Of a stretch of DNA of 6,744 nucleotides, positions 6,549 to 6,744 are shown one piece after another (the stretch's first letter is position 1; each line of letters begins with the position of its first letter). Location: positions 88,394 to 95,137 of the forward strand of contig DCHM01000044.1 in the NCBI GenBank assembly GCA_002314835.1, given 5' to 3'. The DNA comes from Clostridiales bacterium UBA1752. GTDB lineage: Bacteria; Bacillota; Clostridia; Oscillospirales; CAG-382. The notes beneath the pieces are model-generated. The model saw nothing but the letters and a program-made list of their open reading frames with translations. It had not been told where the DNA came from and ran no database searches. A program made the translations under genes and the position numbers.

Positions 6549-6577
6549 ATATTATCACTTAGCATATTAAAAGTCAA
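6549..6577 (-). promoter_or_regulatory. Sigma-A promoter of the acetyltransferase
   Basis: On the minus strand, TTGACT (6572-6577) is separated by 17 bp from TAATAT (6549-6554). TGA before the -10 makes an extended -10. Transcription should start near 6542, leaving a leader of about 26 nt. Confidence 0.72.
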
Positions 6578-6670
6578 TAATAAAGGCGCCCTTTTGCAGA
6601 GTCTTCATGCACTTTACCAATAGCCTTTAGGTTGATAAATCTCTAAATATTCATTGCTCCTTAGTCACAA

Positions 6671-6700
6671 TAAAAGACCTTGCAATCACAAGGTCTTTTA
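6671..6700. terminator. Perfect 12-bp hairpin, probable bidirectional terminator
   Basis: Positions 6671-6682 pair perfectly with 6689-6700 around a 6-nt loop (CAATCA). The stem ends in AAAA/TTTT, so it has a U-rich end on either strand. The nearest gene in the window points away from it, so it most likely ends a minus-strand gene entering from the right. One such frame has a TAA at 6724-6726, but too little is visible to call it. Confidence 0.6.
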
Positions 6701-6744
6701 ATATATGGTTTATTCGTATTCGCTTAACTCGCAATAATTTTAAG

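Noticed and set aside
6584..6596. Small hairpin around GGCGCC
   Set aside because: The stem is only about 5 bp with a 3-nt loop and has no good T-run, so it is too weak to call a terminator or operator.
6602..6664. Short minus-strand frames that read protein-like (for example one ending YQPKGYW)
   Set aside because: They are only 13-20 codons long, bounded by stops on both sides, and lack a usable start with a ribosome binding site. A decayed gene remnant is possible but not supportable.
1..6744. CRISPR array, tRNA, rRNA, riboswitch or complete insertion sequence
   Set aside because: I looked for regular spaced repeats, cloverleaf-like sequences, conserved riboswitch cores and transposase motifs and saw none. 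The only repeat array is the short contiguous one at 186-254.

Overview
The window looks like chromosomal DNA from a Gram-positive, Clostridia-type bacterium, perhaps a gut Oscillospiraceae/Ruminococcaceae relative. This is inferred from three near-consensus sigma-A promoters, purine-rich Shine-Dalgarno sites, a lipoprotein signal with an LAAC lipobox, frequent ATA isoleucine codons, and coding DNA of moderate GC separated by AT-rich gaps. The species cannot be named from sequence alone.

Layout. Positions 1-383 hold no complete gene. There is a possible 3' end of a gene entering from the left (1-78), two terminator-like hairpins (45-73 and 82-100), an imperfect 23-bp tandem repeat (186-254), and a strong extended -10 promoter (324-351). 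That promoter drives a cytoplasmic GH36-type alpha-galactosidase (384-2336). A second promoter, whose -35 box overlaps the galactosidase stop codon, precedes a 1125-residue ABC importer (2390-5767). A bidirectional terminator (5806-5856) separates it from a convergent GNAT N-acetyltransferase on the minus strand (5875-6516), which has its own promoter at 6549-6577. The right edge (6578-6744) holds a perfect 12-bp hairpin and no supported gene.

The most unusual object is the ABC importer. One polypeptide carries a lipoprotein signal, solute-binding modules, a permease, an ATPase and a C-terminal extension. The solute-binding part reads lobe II, then a complete two-lobed domain, then lobe I. 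The two flanking half-domains are complementary and could assemble into a second, split binding domain around the intact one. The last ~115 residues resemble a degenerate RsbW-like (GHKL) ATPase fold, suggesting a regulatory domain on the ATPase.

Working together: the galactosidase would release galactose from alpha-galactosides imported by some other system. The ABC importer belongs by sequence to the polar amino acid family, so its adjacency to the galactosidase need not mean a shared pathway, and each gene has its own promoter.
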